In this document: positions 1 through 8,181 of the stretch, piece after piece
How positions within the stretch are numbered: position 1 is the stretch's first letter
How the letters are laid out: each line of letters opens with the position of its first letter
Program-made: the position numbers and the translations under genes
Assembly (NCBI RefSeq): GCF_010548375.1
Contig: NZ_JAAGLY010000011.1
Coordinates: forward strand, 186,001 to 250,000
From: Streptomyces sp. SID13726
Lineage (GTDB): Bacteria > Actinomycetota > Actinomycetes > Streptomycetales > Streptomycetaceae
Direction: 5' to 3'
DNA: 64,000 nt
The notes under the pieces: model-generated
Told to the model about the DNA's origin: nothing
Seen by the model: only the letters and a program-made list of their open reading frames with translations
The model's database searches: none

Positions 1-167
1 CGCTGGAGGTGACCCTCCGGATGCCGGTGCCGCTCGACCGGATGGCCGCGGTGAGTCCGTCGTACACGGCGAACCGTGCGGTGAACGCGGTGCCGGTCGT
101 GTGTGCGGCGGAGGCGGGGATTCGTACGACGGTGGATCTGCCGCAGATCACGGCGAGGCTGGGCTGA
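1..167 (+). CDS. C-terminal end of a DapB-like NAD(P)-dependent reductase (partial)
   Basis: An open frame enters from the left edge and stops at TGA 165-167, giving the last 54 residues of a protein. The tail ends in a stretch around VCAAEAGIRTTVDLPQITAR. This resembles the C-terminal end of actinobacterial proteins annotated as dihydrodipicolinate reductase N-terminal-domain or amine dehydrogenase-like enzymes, from memory of that family. Only the tail is visible, so no nucleotide-binding motif can be checked and the substrate is unknown. It converges on the thiolase gene with about 100 bp between the two stops, and I see nothing notable in that gap. Confidence 0.55.
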   Translation, partial: LEVTLRMPVPLDRMAAVSPSYTANRAVNAVPVVCAAEAGIRTTVDLPQITARLG

Positions 168-271
168 GAGCCGGGCGGGCTTCAGGCGTGGTGGCGAACC
201 TCAGACGAGATCGGGGCGCAGCCGCCCGCCATTGCCCGCCCCACCGCAACCCCTTCGCCCGGCATCCGCCC

Positions 272-1432
272 TCAGCCAACCGCCCCCGGCACCTCCACCA
301 CCATCGCCGACCCCATCCCGCCGCCCGCGCACATCGACGCCACGCCGATCCCCCCGCCCCTGCGCCGGAGTTCGTGCACGAGCGTGACCAGCATGCGGGC
401 GCCCGTCGCGGCGACCGGGTGGCCGAGGGAGCAGCCGCTGCCGTTGACGTTGACGTGGTCCGGGTCGAGGTCGAGGAGGCGTACGGCGGCGACGGCCACG
501 GAGGCGAAGGCCTCGTTGATCTCGAAGAGGTCGACGTCGGCGGTGGTGAGCCCGGCGCGGGAGAGCGCCTTGGGGATGGCCTTGACCGGGGAGAGCCCGG
601 TCTCGGCGGGGTCGACGCCGACGTTCGCCCAGGACCGCACGACGGCCAGCACGGGCAGGTTCAAGGAGCCGGCCACGGCATCGCTCGCCACCGCCAGGGC
701 GGCGGCGCCGTCGTTGCCCCCGCACGCGTTGCCCGCGGTGATGCTGAAGCCGTCGATCTCCGGATGCAGCGGCTTGAGCGCGGCCAGTTTCTCCAACGAG
801 GTGTCCCTGCGCGGGTGTTCGTCGACCGAGAACCGTCCGTGAGCCGTCTCGATCGGCACGATCTCGGCGTCGAAGCGGCCCTCGTCGATGGCCCGGACGG
901 CGTTGCGATGGGACCGCAGCGCCCACGCGTCCATCTCCGCGCGGCTGACGTCCGCCCGCTGGGCGACGTTCCAGCCGATGGTGATCGACATGTCGGCGTT
1001 GGGGGCGTCCGGCCGGTCGGGATGGGTGGGCGGCATCCAGGGCTCGACCCACTCGCCGTCGACGCGGAAGCTCGACCTCGGCGCGGTGGAGGCGGAGTTG
1101 ACGCCTCCCGCGATCACGAGGCCGTCCATGCCGGAGCGGATCGTGGCGGCCCCGGCGGCGACGGCGGACAGGCCCGCGGCGCAGTGCCGGTTGACCGCCT
1201 GGCCGGGGATCGAGGTGAGCCCGGCGGTCAGGGCCGCGTGCCGGGCCAGGACTCCGCCGCCGTACAGGCCCTCCCCGAGGATCACGTCGTCGACCCGGTC
1301 CGGGTCGAGGCCGCGTGCCACGGCGCCGACGATGTGTTCGGCCAGGTCGAAGGCCGTGGTGTCGCGCAGGGTCCCCTTGCGGGCGGTGCCGACGGGGGTG
1401 CGCAGGGCGGACACGATGACTGCCTCGGGCAT
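272..1432 (-). CDS. Thiolase family protein (acetyl-CoA C-acyltransferase)
   Basis: This 386-residue protein has the usual length of a degradative or biosynthetic thiolase. The acyl-accepting cysteine is Cys84 in VNRHCAAG. The GxNGGAIALGHP-type motif appears near the C-terminus as NGSGCSLGHPVAATG, and the second catalytic cysteine lies in SMCAGGGMG. It should cleave 3-ketoacyl-CoA with CoA, or run the reverse condensation. I chose the ATG at 1432 because GGAG lies about 7 nt upstream and the family N-terminus (EAVIVSALRTPVG) begins there. It is transcribed divergently from the SDR at 1531, across the palindrome at 1480. With the adjacent SDR it could carry out the last two steps of a beta-oxidation cycle. 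Confidence 0.93.
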   Translation of the reverse strand: MPEAVIVSALRTPVGTARKGTLRDTTAFDLAEHIVGAVARGLDPDRVDDVILGEGLYGGGVLARHAALTAGLTSIPGQAVNRHCAAGLSAVAAGAATIRSGMDGLVIAGGVNSASTAPRSSFRVDGEWVEPWMPPTHPDRPDAPNADMSITIGWNVAQRADVSRAEMDAWALRSHRNAVRAIDEGRFDAEIVPIETAHGRFSVDEHPRRDTSLEKLAALKPLHPEIDGFSITAGNACGGNDGAAALAVASDAVAGSLNLPVLAVVRSWANVGVDPAETGLSPVKAIPKALSRAGLTTADVDLFEINEAFASVAVAAVRLLDLDPDHVNVNGSGCSLGHPVAATGARMLVTLVHELRRRGGGIGVASMCAGGGMGSAMVVEVPGAVG

Positions 1433-1479
1433 GGACGTCTCCAACCAACTCGGCGGGCCGGACAGGATCACAGCACCGG

Positions 1480-1498
1480 ATGAGAATGCTACTCTCGC
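1480..1498. promoter_or_regulatory. GAGAAT-type imperfect palindrome in the thiolase/SDR divergent promoter
   Basis: The sequence ATGAGAATGCTACTCTCGC aligns base for base with the perfect palindrome at 7133-7151. The central bases and the outer left two differ. It sits between divergent starts at 1432 and 1531, which is a typical place for a repressor operator. No gene in the window is an obvious match for the regulator. Confidence 0.55.
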
Positions 1499-1530
1499 AA
1501 AATCAGAACGTGACTCGCAAGGGGGCTGTC

Positions 1531-2298
1531 ATGCAGATAGCGGGGTCGTCCGCGCTCGTGGTCGGCGGGGCCGGAGGTCTGGGCGAAGCGACGGTCCGCC
1601 GGCTCCACGGGGCGGGCGCGACGGTGGTCGTGGCCGACCTGGCCGACGAGAAGGGCAAGGCCCTGGAGGCGGAGCTGGGGGTGCGGTACGTCAGGACGGA
1701 CGCCATCTCCGAGGACGACGTACGGGCGGCCGTCGGCGCGGCGGAGGACCTCGGTCCGCTGCGGATCTCGGTGGACACGCACGGCGGCCCCGCGACCGGC
1801 GGACGGCTGATCGGCCGCGACGGCGAACCCCTCGACCTGGACGGCTTCCGCCGGACCGTCGACATCTACCTCACCGGCGTCTTCAACGTGATGCGGCTGG
1901 CCGCGGCCGCCATGGCCCGCCAGGAACCCCTCGACGACGACCAGGGCCGGGGTGTCATCGTCAACACCGCGTCGATCGCGGCGTACGAGGGCCAGATCGG
2001 GCAGCTCCCCTACGCGGCGGCCAAGGGCGGGGTGACCGCCATGACCCTGGTCGCCGCCCGCGACCTGTCCCCGCTCGGCATCCGGGTGGTCACCATCGCG
2101 CCCGGCACCTTCCTGACCCCCGCGTACGGCAAGGCGGGCGACCAGCTGGAGGCGTACTGGGGGCCTCAGGTCCCGCACCCCCGGCGGATGGGCCGCTCGC
2201 CGGAGTTCGCCGCCCTCGTCCAGCACCTGTGCGAGAACGACTATCTCAACGGCGAGGTGGTCCGCCTCGACGGGGCGCTGCGGTTCCCGCCGAAGTAG
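1531..2298 (+). CDS. SDR dehydrogenase, 3-hydroxyacyl-CoA dehydrogenase type II-like
   Basis: A 255-residue classical short-chain dehydrogenase. The dinucleotide-binding GGAGGLG occupies residues 12-18, the catalytic serine is in NTASIAAYEG, and the YAAAK pair follows. The sequence continues with PGTFLTPAY and ends in the family's C-terminal motif. The style resembles HSD17B10/FadB2-type 3-hydroxyacyl-CoA dehydrogenases, which would fit the divergent thiolase. I chose the ATG at 1531, after AAGGGGG, over in-frame codons up to 17 residues upstream, because the Rossmann fold starts immediately after it. A fatty acyl-CoA role is inferred from context, and other alcohol substrates are possible. 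Confidence 0.85.
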   Translation: MQIAGSSALVVGGAGGLGEATVRRLHGAGATVVVADLADEKGKALEAELGVRYVRTDAISEDDVRAAVGAAEDLGPLRISVDTHGGPATGGRLIGRDGEPLDLDGFRRTVDIYLTGVFNVMRLAAAAMARQEPLDDDQGRGVIVNTASIAAYEGQIGQLPYAAAKGGVTAMTLVAARDLSPLGIRVVTIAPGTFLTPAYGKAGDQLEAYWGPQVPHPRRMGRSPEFAALVQHLCENDYLNGEVVRLDGALRFPPK

Positions 2299-2335
2299 CA
2301 GCGCCGTTGTCGGTGCCCTGTGGCAGCCTGGCGGT

Positions 2336-2914
2336 GTGCCGAAGGACACCTATCGCGTGAGACCGCTGGACGAGACCAGCTGGCCCGACTTCGCCTCGCT
2401 CGTGGAGCGGAACAACGGCGTGTGGGGCGGCTGCTGGTGCATGGGTTTCCACTCCGAGGGGGTGGGCCGCCACAAGACACCGGAGCAGAACCGCGCCGAG
2501 AAGGAGCAGCGGGTCCGGGAAGGCCGGGCGCACGCCTCGCTGGTGTACGACGGCACGGTGTGCGTGGGCTGGTGCCAGTTCGGGCCGACCGGCGAACTGC
2601 CCCGCATCAAGCACCGGCGCGTCTACGAACAGGGCCTGCAAGCCCTGCCCGACTGGCGCATCACCTGCTTCTACGTGGACAAGGGCCACCGGCACCGGGG
2701 CGTGGCGGCGGCCGCCCTGGACGGCGCGCTACGGGAGATCGCGCGCCTCGGGGGCGGGACCGTGGAGAGCTATCCCGAGGACGCCGAGGACCGCTCGGTG
2801 TCCTCCTCGTTCCTGCACAACGCCACGGTGGCGATGTTCGAGCAGCGGGGCTTCGCGCGTGCGCGGCAGATCGGCAAGCGGCACTGGGTGGTCACGCGGA
2901 CCGTCGAAGGCTGA
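2336..2914 (+). CDS. GNAT family N-acetyltransferase
   Basis: A 192-residue protein with a GTG start, 37 bp after the SDR stop. The acetyl-CoA-binding signature is seen as CFYVDKGHRHRGVAAAALDG (residues about 111-130), and the C-terminal FEQRGFARARQIGKRHWV is typical of GNAT strand 7. An N-terminal cluster, NNGVWGGCWCMGFH, recurs in a Streptomyces GNAT subfamily. The acceptor substrate is not predictable. It may be co-transcribed with the SDR, but nothing ties it to CoA catabolism. Confidence 0.8.
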   Translation: MPKDTYRVRPLDETSWPDFASLVERNNGVWGGCWCMGFHSEGVGRHKTPEQNRAEKEQRVREGRAHASLVYDGTVCVGWCQFGPTGELPRIKHRRVYEQGLQALPDWRITCFYVDKGHRHRGVAAAALDGALREIARLGGGTVESYPEDAEDRSVSSSFLHNATVAMFEQRGFARARQIGKRHWVVTRTVEG

Positions 2915-2938
2915 GCGTCGGAGGCTGACCGTCGGGGC

Positions 2939-3718
2939 CTACGCGTCACCGCCGGTCAGCCGCGTGACGATGGCCCCGAACTCGTCGGTCCGGAAGGACT
3001 GCTCCTCGGCGGTCATGGCGTAGTCGAGCGTGGCCAGCACGGCTCGCTCCACGTGGATGTTCAGGACCCGTTTCGTGCTCTCGACGGCCTGCCTCGGCAG
3101 CTCCGCCACACGTTTCGCGCAGGCCGTGGCCTCCGCCAGCGGGTCCTCGACCACATGGTTGGCCAGTCCCATCGCGGCGGCCCGCTCGGCGGGGATGCGG
3201 GCGCCGGTGAGGGCATACTCCTTGGCCAGCAGGAGGCTGGTGTGCAGGGGCCAGGTCAGCGGTCCGCCGTCGGCTGCTACCAGGCCGACCTGGACGTGGG
3301 GGTCGGCGAGGTAGGCGGACTCGGCCATGTAGACGACGTCGCTGAGCGCCACCAGGCTGCAACCGAGGCCCACCGCGGGGCCGTTGACGGCGGTGACGAC
3401 GGGGACCCGGCAGCGTGCCATGCCGAGGACGATCTCGCGGCCGTCGGCGATGGTCCGGGCCCGCAGGTCGTCGTCGCTGCGGAGCTCGGCGAGGTAGGTG
3501 AAGTCACCGCCCGCCGAGAAGGCCCGGCCCGCGCCCGTGAGGACGGCCGCGCGGGCGTCCCGGTCCTCGCCGAGCCGGGGCCACAGCTGGGCGAGGCCGT
3601 GGTGGAGGGGGTCGTTGACGGCGTTGAGGGCGTCGGGGCGGTTGAGGGTGATGATCCGCAGCGGGCCGTCCGCCCTGACCTGGATCTCCTCGGGCATGCC
3701 GTACAGGTTCTCCGTCAT
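2939..3718 (-). CDS. Enoyl-CoA hydratase/isomerase (crotonase family)
   Basis: A 259-residue crotonase. The oxyanion-hole segments are visible as AGRAFSAGGDF (about residues 63-73) and NGPAVGLGCSL (about 110-120). The usual glutamate-bearing IPGAGGT stretch is replaced by VAADGGPL, so the catalytic pair may differ from canonical hydratases and the reaction (hydration, isomerisation or hydrolysis) is uncertain. The gene starts one base after the acyl-CoA dehydrogenase stop, as the last member of a tight four-gene operon: ligase, dehydrogenase small subunit, dehydrogenase large subunit, crotonase. Confidence 0.88.
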   Translation of the reverse strand: MTENLYGMPEEIQVRADGPLRIITLNRPDALNAVNDPLHHGLAQLWPRLGEDRDARAAVLTGAGRAFSAGGDFTYLAELRSDDDLRARTIADGREIVLGMARCRVPVVTAVNGPAVGLGCSLVALSDVVYMAESAYLADPHVQVGLVAADGGPLTWPLHTSLLLAKEYALTGARIPAERAAAMGLANHVVEDPLAEATACAKRVAELPRQAVESTKRVLNIHVERAVLATLDYAMTAEEQSFRTDEFGAIVTRLTGGDA

Positions 3719-3719
3719 G

Positions 3720-4811
3720 TCAGACTCCCAGTCCCAGGATGCGCGAGGCGATGATGTTCTTCTGGATCTGCGAGGTCCCGCCCATCACGCTCTGCGCGCG
3801 GCTGTACAGGTAGGCGTTCAGCAGTTCGGGGTCCTCGGTGCCGCCGACGGCCAACGCGGCGTGTCCCACGGCCTGTTCGGCCCAGGTCATGAGCAGTTTG
3901 TCGAGCGAGCCCTCAGGGCCGTGCGAGACGCCGTCGAGCTGTTCGGAGAGCCGGCGGCGTACGTGCAGCCGCAGCATCTCGGCCTCCACCGCGGCCCAGG
4001 CCAGCTCGGGAGGGGGCGTCGATCCGCTTGTCCTGGCGGCGAGTTGACGCACCAGCTTGCCGTAGCGGGCGGAGAAGCCCAGCGTGGCCGGTTCGCGTTC
4101 GTGGCCGACGACGGTCATGGCCAGCGCCCAGCCCTCCCCCGGCGCGCCCACCATCTGGTCGGCGGGGACCCGGGCGCCGTCGAAGAGGACCTGGCCGAAC
4201 TCCTTGGTGACTCCGCTCATCATCTTCAACGGGCGCTGTTCGACGCCCAGTTGGTGCATGTCGACGACGAAGGCCGAGATGCCCTTGTGGCGGGGCACGT
4301 CCGGGTCGGTGCGCGCGAGGAGCAGACACCAGTCGGCCACGTCGGAGTAGCTGGTCCAGATCTTGTGGCCGTGCACGACATAGGAGTCCCCGTCGCGGAC
4401 GGCCCTGGTGGTGAGGGAGGCGAGGTCGGAGCCCGCTCCGGGTTCGCTGAAGCCCTGGCACCAGCGTTCGGTGCCGTCGATCATGCCGGGCAGGAAGCGG
4501 CGGCGCAGCTCCTCGCTGCCGTGCCGGCCGAGACCCTGGACCAGGTAGCCGAGGCTGGGCCTGGGCGGGGCTCCGGCGCGGGCCAGTTCCTCGTCGAGGA
4601 TGACGTCGTGGACCGGTGGGAGTTCGTGGCCGCCGTACGCCTTGGGCCAGGAGAGGCCGAAGAAACCCGCCGCGTGCAGGGCCCGGTGCCATTCGCCCTG
4701 CCGGGCCCAGTACTCGTCGCCCGCGGTCGGGAAGGTCCCCGCCCGCTCGGCCAGCCAGGCCCGCAGCCGGTCCCGGAAGGCGGCCTCCTCCGGTGCGTCA
4801 CGAAAGTCCAA
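3720..4811 (-). CDS. Acyl-CoA dehydrogenase, larger partner of a heteromeric pair
   Basis: A 363-residue FAD-dependent acyl-CoA dehydrogenase. It has the substrate/FAD segment WCQGFSEPGAGSDLASL in the middle and the C-terminal VMGGTSQIQKNIIA. Where many family members have the catalytic glutamate just before GTxxIQ, this protein has Met-Gly, so catalysis may depend on the partner or on another residue. Its start lies inside the 3' end of the neighbouring dehydrogenase gene (14-bp overlap). This arrangement is known for actinobacterial FadE pairs that form alpha2-beta2 enzymes acting on branched or cyclic acyl-CoAs. Heteromer formation is inferred. Confidence 0.88.
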   Translation of the reverse strand: MDFRDAPEEAAFRDRLRAWLAERAGTFPTAGDEYWARQGEWHRALHAAGFFGLSWPKAYGGHELPPVHDVILDEELARAGAPPRPSLGYLVQGLGRHGSEELRRRFLPGMIDGTERWCQGFSEPGAGSDLASLTTRAVRDGDSYVVHGHKIWTSYSDVADWCLLLARTDPDVPRHKGISAFVVDMHQLGVEQRPLKMMSGVTKEFGQVLFDGARVPADQMVGAPGEGWALAMTVVGHEREPATLGFSARYGKLVRQLAARTSGSTPPPELAWAAVEAEMLRLHVRRRLSEQLDGVSHGPEGSLDKLLMTWAEQAVGHAALAVGGTEDPELLNAYLYSRAQSVMGGTSQIQKNIIASRILGLGV

Positions 4812-5703
4812 GGTCGATCTCCTCCAGGCGGACGGGGAACAGCTCGATGGACGTCAGGGCGCGGCGCAGGTGGACGTGGGCGAGGCAGTCCCAGGTGTTG
4901 CCGATGCCGCCGTGCACCTGGACGGCCGTCTCGCAGACCGTGCGGGCGGCGCGGGCGGTGTAGAGCTTGGCGATGCGGGCGGCCCTGATCGCCTCGGCGG
5001 GGGTCAGTTCGTCGACGGCCCAGGCCGCGTGCCGCAGGACGCTCACCGATCCCTCGATGAGGGCCAGTCCTTCGGCGAGGAGATGGGCCACGGCCTGGTA
5101 GGAGCCGATCGTCCTGCCGTACTGCTCTCGTACGCGCGCGTAGTCGCAGGCCAGCGTGTGCGCGCCGCGGGCCGTGCCGACGAGGTCGGCGCAGGTGGCG
5201 ACGAGCGCCAACGCGTTCCAGCGGTCGGTGAGTTCGGAGGGCAGCTCGGCGATCTGCCGCTGTGTGCCCGTGAGTTCGGCACGGCGCCGGGTCAGGTCCG
5301 CGCCGGCGTCTGCCGTCCCCACCTCGGCGGACAGGACGCGGCCTCCGTCGAGGGCGAGCGCGTACCGTCTACCGCTCGCGTCGAGCGCCAGGGAACCCAC
5401 TGCCACGGTCGCGGCGGAGGTGTCGTGGTCGCAGTGGCGCCCGAGGTCGTCGGCGAGCAGGGGGCCGAGCAGGGGCACGTCGACCAGCGCGCGCCCGAAC
5501 TCCTCGACGACCAGGGCCACTTCGACGCCGGAGGCCCCGTCCGAGCGCAGGGTGCGCCAGCCGGTCGACTCGACCGCCTTCTCCAGGCGGGCGATCCGGC
5601 TGCGGTCCTCCAGGTCGAGCACGGAGCCGGGGCCGAGGTCGTCGGCCAACCTGGCTGCCGCGTCCCGGAGTTGACGCTGTTCAGACGTCAGACGTACGTC
5701 CAT
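4798..5703 (-). CDS. Acyl-CoA dehydrogenase, smaller partner of a heteromeric pair
   Basis: A 301-residue, shortened acyl-CoA dehydrogenase-like protein. The N-terminal helical domain (MDVRLTSEQRQLRDAAARL) and the C-terminal IHGG-like segment (VQVHGGIGNTW) are present, but the middle beta-domain is reduced. Short members like this are the partner subunits of heteromeric FadE enzymes. The ATG at 5703 lies within the last 23 bases of the ligase gene, so translation is probably coupled to it. The substrate is unknown. The location next to a CoA ligase suggests it works on the ligase's product. Confidence 0.85.
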   Translation of the reverse strand: MDVRLTSEQRQLRDAAARLADDLGPGSVLDLEDRSRIARLEKAVESTGWRTLRSDGASGVEVALVVEEFGRALVDVPLLGPLLADDLGRHCDHDTSAATVAVGSLALDASGRRYALALDGGRVLSAEVGTADAGADLTRRRAELTGTQRQIAELPSELTDRWNALALVATCADLVGTARGAHTLACDYARVREQYGRTIGSYQAVAHLLAEGLALIEGSVSVLRHAAWAVDELTPAEAIRAARIAKLYTARAARTVCETAVQVHGGIGNTWDCLAHVHLRRALTSIELFPVRLEEIDLGLS

Positions 5704-7111
5704 CACGCTCCTTGACGAGTTGCCGCTCGATGAACCGCTCCTTGAGGACGCGCCGCAGCGCCTTGCCCGACGGCAGACGGGGGATCGCGTCCACGAACTC
5801 CACATGGCTCGGCCGCTTGTAGGAGGCCAGCCGGTCGCCGACCAGGGCGACGAGGTCGTCCGGGGAGACCGGCGCGCTCGTGCGCACGACGGCCACGACC
5901 GCCTCCCCGTCCGCCGTGTCCGGGACGCCGAAGACCGCGCAGTCGGCGACCGCGGGGTGGCCGTGCAGCACGGCCTCGATCTCGGCGGGCGCGACCTGGA
6001 AGGCCCGTACCTTGATCATGTCCTTGGAGCGGTCGGTGAGGCTGATCCAGCCCTCGGGGTCGACGCTGCCGACGTCCCCGGTGCGGTACCAGCCGTCGTG
6101 GTAGGCGCCCACCGTCTCCTCGGCCGGCAGATAGCCCGCCATCAGGGACTCCGCGCGCACCTCGATCTCGCCGGTCTCGCCCGGCCCGAGCGGATTCCCG
6201 GTCTCCAGGGACACGACCCGCACCCGCACGCCCGGCACCGCCCGCCCCGGAGTGTCCAGACGGGCGCCGACGAGCGGGTTGCAGGCGATCACGGGGAGTT
6301 CGCTGGCCCCGTAGGCGGGCAGCCAGCCGACCCCCGTGCGCCGGGTGACGGTCTCGGCGACGCTCGGGGTCACCGGGGTCGCGCCCCACATGATGTAGCG
6401 CAGCGACGACAGGTCGTACGACTCCAGCTTCGGGTGGGAGGCGAGGGCGAGCGCGATCGGCGCGACCGCCATCTCGACGGTGACGCGGTCGAGTTGGATG
6501 TGGTGCAGCATCCGGTCGAGGTCGAACCGCCGGTGCAGCCGCAGCCAGGCGCCCGCCTCCAGGGCGGTGACGATGTTGAGCAGGCCGAGGATGTGCGAGG
6601 GCGGGGTGGTGATCTGGATCCGGTCGGCCGCGGTCAGGCCCAGCGCGTCACGCCAGTGGTGTACGGCGGCGGCCAGTGAGGCGTGGGTGTGGCGGACGGC
6701 CTTGGGCATGCCGGTGGTGCCCGAGCTGAAGACCAGCACGGCGTCGGACCCGGGATCGGGCCCCGCGAAGGGCACCCCGGTCGCGGCCGGGATCGGCTCG
6801 TCGAGGTGCAGCATCGGCATCAGGGCGGCCAGCACCGGGTGATCGCCCACCGCGTGGGCCGGTTTCGTGATGTCCAGGGCGTGTTCGACCTCGCCGCGCT
6901 TCCACGCGGGGCTGAGCAGGACCACCGCCGCGCCGAGCCGCCACAGGGCCTGTACGGCGATCACGAACTCCGGCCGGTTGGAGGACATGAGCGCGACCCG
7001 CTCCCCCGCCCGCACACCCCTTCGCTCCAGCCGTCCGGCCAACCCGTCGGCCAGAGCGTCCAGTTCGGACGCGGTGTACTCGCGATCCTCGAAAACCAAC
7101 ACCCCACGCAT
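5681..7111 (-). CDS. AMP-dependent acyl-CoA ligase
   Basis: A 476-residue ANL-superfamily ligase. The phosphate-binding loop is FSSGTTGMPKAV, followed by the adenylate motif YGASELP, the WYRTGDVG motif, and the C-terminal catalytic lysine in PSGKALRR. It activates a carboxylic acid to its CoA thioester with ATP. I chose the ATG at 7111 (MRGVLVFEDREYT). A longer non-ATG frame reaches 7156 but would run through the palindrome at 7133. It is the first gene of the operon running leftwards and is divergent from the reductase at 7192. The substrate is not clear. Confidence 0.9.
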   Translation of the reverse strand: MRGVLVFEDREYTASELDALADGLAGRLERRGVRAGERVALMSSNRPEFVIAVQALWRLGAAVVLLSPAWKRGEVEHALDITKPAHAVGDHPVLAALMPMLHLDEPIPAATGVPFAGPDPGSDAVLVFSSGTTGMPKAVRHTHASLAAAVHHWRDALGLTAADRIQITTPPSHILGLLNIVTALEAGAWLRLHRRFDLDRMLHHIQLDRVTVEMAVAPIALALASHPKLESYDLSSLRYIMWGATPVTPSVAETVTRRTGVGWLPAYGASELPVIACNPLVGARLDTPGRAVPGVRVRVVSLETGNPLGPGETGEIEVRAESLMAGYLPAEETVGAYHDGWYRTGDVGSVDPEGWISLTDRSKDMIKVRAFQVAPAEIEAVLHGHPAVADCAVFGVPDTADGEAVVAVVRTSAPVSPDDLVALVGDRLASYKRPSHVEFVDAIPRLPSGKALRRVLKERFIERQLVKERDGRTSDV

Positions 7112-7132
7112 TGAGAGGGTCCCATCTGCCAG

Positions 7133-7151
7133 GCGAGAATAGTATTCTCGC
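7133..7151. promoter_or_regulatory. Perfect 19-bp palindrome in the ligase/reductase divergent promoter
   Basis: GCGAGAATAGTATTCTCGC has 9-base arms around a single central base. It sits 22 bp from the ligase start and 41 bp from the reductase start, so a bound protein could control both directions. It is the best copy of the motif also seen at 1480-1498 and, as a half-site, at 12177-12186. Confidence 0.7.
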
Positions 7152-7191
7152 AGCAACAGAACCTTGATACCAGAGCCCGAGGAGGGCGTCC

Positions 7192-8181
7192 ATGGCGATC
7201 CCGGCCCTGTTCCAGCGCGCGACGGTCGTGAAGGTCGTCGAGGAGACCGAGGACGCCAGGACGTTCGTGCTCGACCCTCACCAGGGCCCCTTCACCTACC
7301 GGGCGGGCCAGTTCTGTGTGTTCCGGGTCCGGGTCGACGGCCGTGATCTGCTGCGGTCGTACTCGATGTCGAGCGCCCCGGAGACCGACGCCGAGCTGAT
7401 GACGACCGTGAAGCGGGTGCCCGGCGGCAAGGTCTCCAGCTGGCTGCACGACCATGTGGCCGAGGGCGACGAACTCGAACTCACCCTGCCCCGGGGCCGG
7501 TTCTGCCTCCGCCCGGCCACGACTCCGCTGCTCGGCTTCAGCGGCGGCAGCGGGATCACCCCGATCCTCTCCCTCGCCAAGAGCACGCTGGCGACCACCG
7601 ACCGGAGCGTGCGGCTGCTGTGCGCCGACCGGGACCGGTCCTCGGCGATCTTCGAGAGGGTGCTGGCGGACCTGGCCGAGCGCTATCGGGGGCGGTTGAC
7701 GGTCGTACGGCACCTGGACGCGGAGAGGGGCTTCCTCGACGCCGACGCGGTCGCGGAGTTCGCGCGAGGGGGCGGTGACGCGTACGTGTGCGGTCCCGAG
7801 CCCTTCATGGAGCTGGTGGAGAACTCGCTGCCGGGCCCGGGGCGGGTGTTCAGCGAGCGGTTCGGTGCGGCGGTGCCGCCGTCAGCGGCCGCTGACGCAC
7901 CACAGCCCGAGGGCACCGTCACGATCCTGCTCGGCACCCAGCGCGCCACCGTCCCCAAGCGCTCCGGCGAGACCCTGCTCCAGAGCGCCCGCCGGGCCGG
8001 GCTCACCCCGCCGTTCTCCTGCGAGGCGGGCAACTGCGCCACCTGCATGGCGAAGCTGACGGAGGGGACCGCGACCATGCGGGTGAACGACGCCCTGACG
8101 GAGGACGAGGTCGCCGAGGGGTACGTGCTGACCTGCCAGGGCATTCCGGACGAGGGATCGGTGACGGTCCACTACGAGTGA
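7192..8181 (+). CDS. FAD/NAD(P) oxidoreductase with C-terminal [2Fe-2S] ferredoxin domain (KshB/PaaE type)
   Basis: A 329-residue electron-transfer reductase. The FAD-binding domain carries RSYSMSSAP (about residues 60-68), the NAD domain carries GGSGITPILS (about 117-126), and the plant-type ferredoxin domain has CEAGNCATC followed by the fourth cysteine in YVLTCQG. Such proteins pass electrons from NAD(P)H to a partner oxygenase. No terminal oxygenase is adjacent, so the partner is elsewhere or the protein works with another enzyme of the island. GGAGGG lies 7 nt before the ATG. Its 3' end overlaps the convergent CoA transferase by 10 bp. Confidence 0.9.
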   Translation: MAIPALFQRATVVKVVEETEDARTFVLDPHQGPFTYRAGQFCVFRVRVDGRDLLRSYSMSSAPETDAELMTTVKRVPGGKVSSWLHDHVAEGDELELTLPRGRFCLRPATTPLLGFSGGSGITPILSLAKSTLATTDRSVRLLCADRDRSSAIFERVLADLAERYRGRLTVVRHLDAERGFLDADAVAEFARGGGDAYVCGPEPFMELVENSLPGPGRVFSERFGAAVPPSAAADAPQPEGTVTILLGTQRATVPKRSGETLLQSARRAGLTPPFSCEAGNCATCMAKLTEGTATMRVNDALTEDEVAEGYVLTCQGIPDEGSVTVHYE

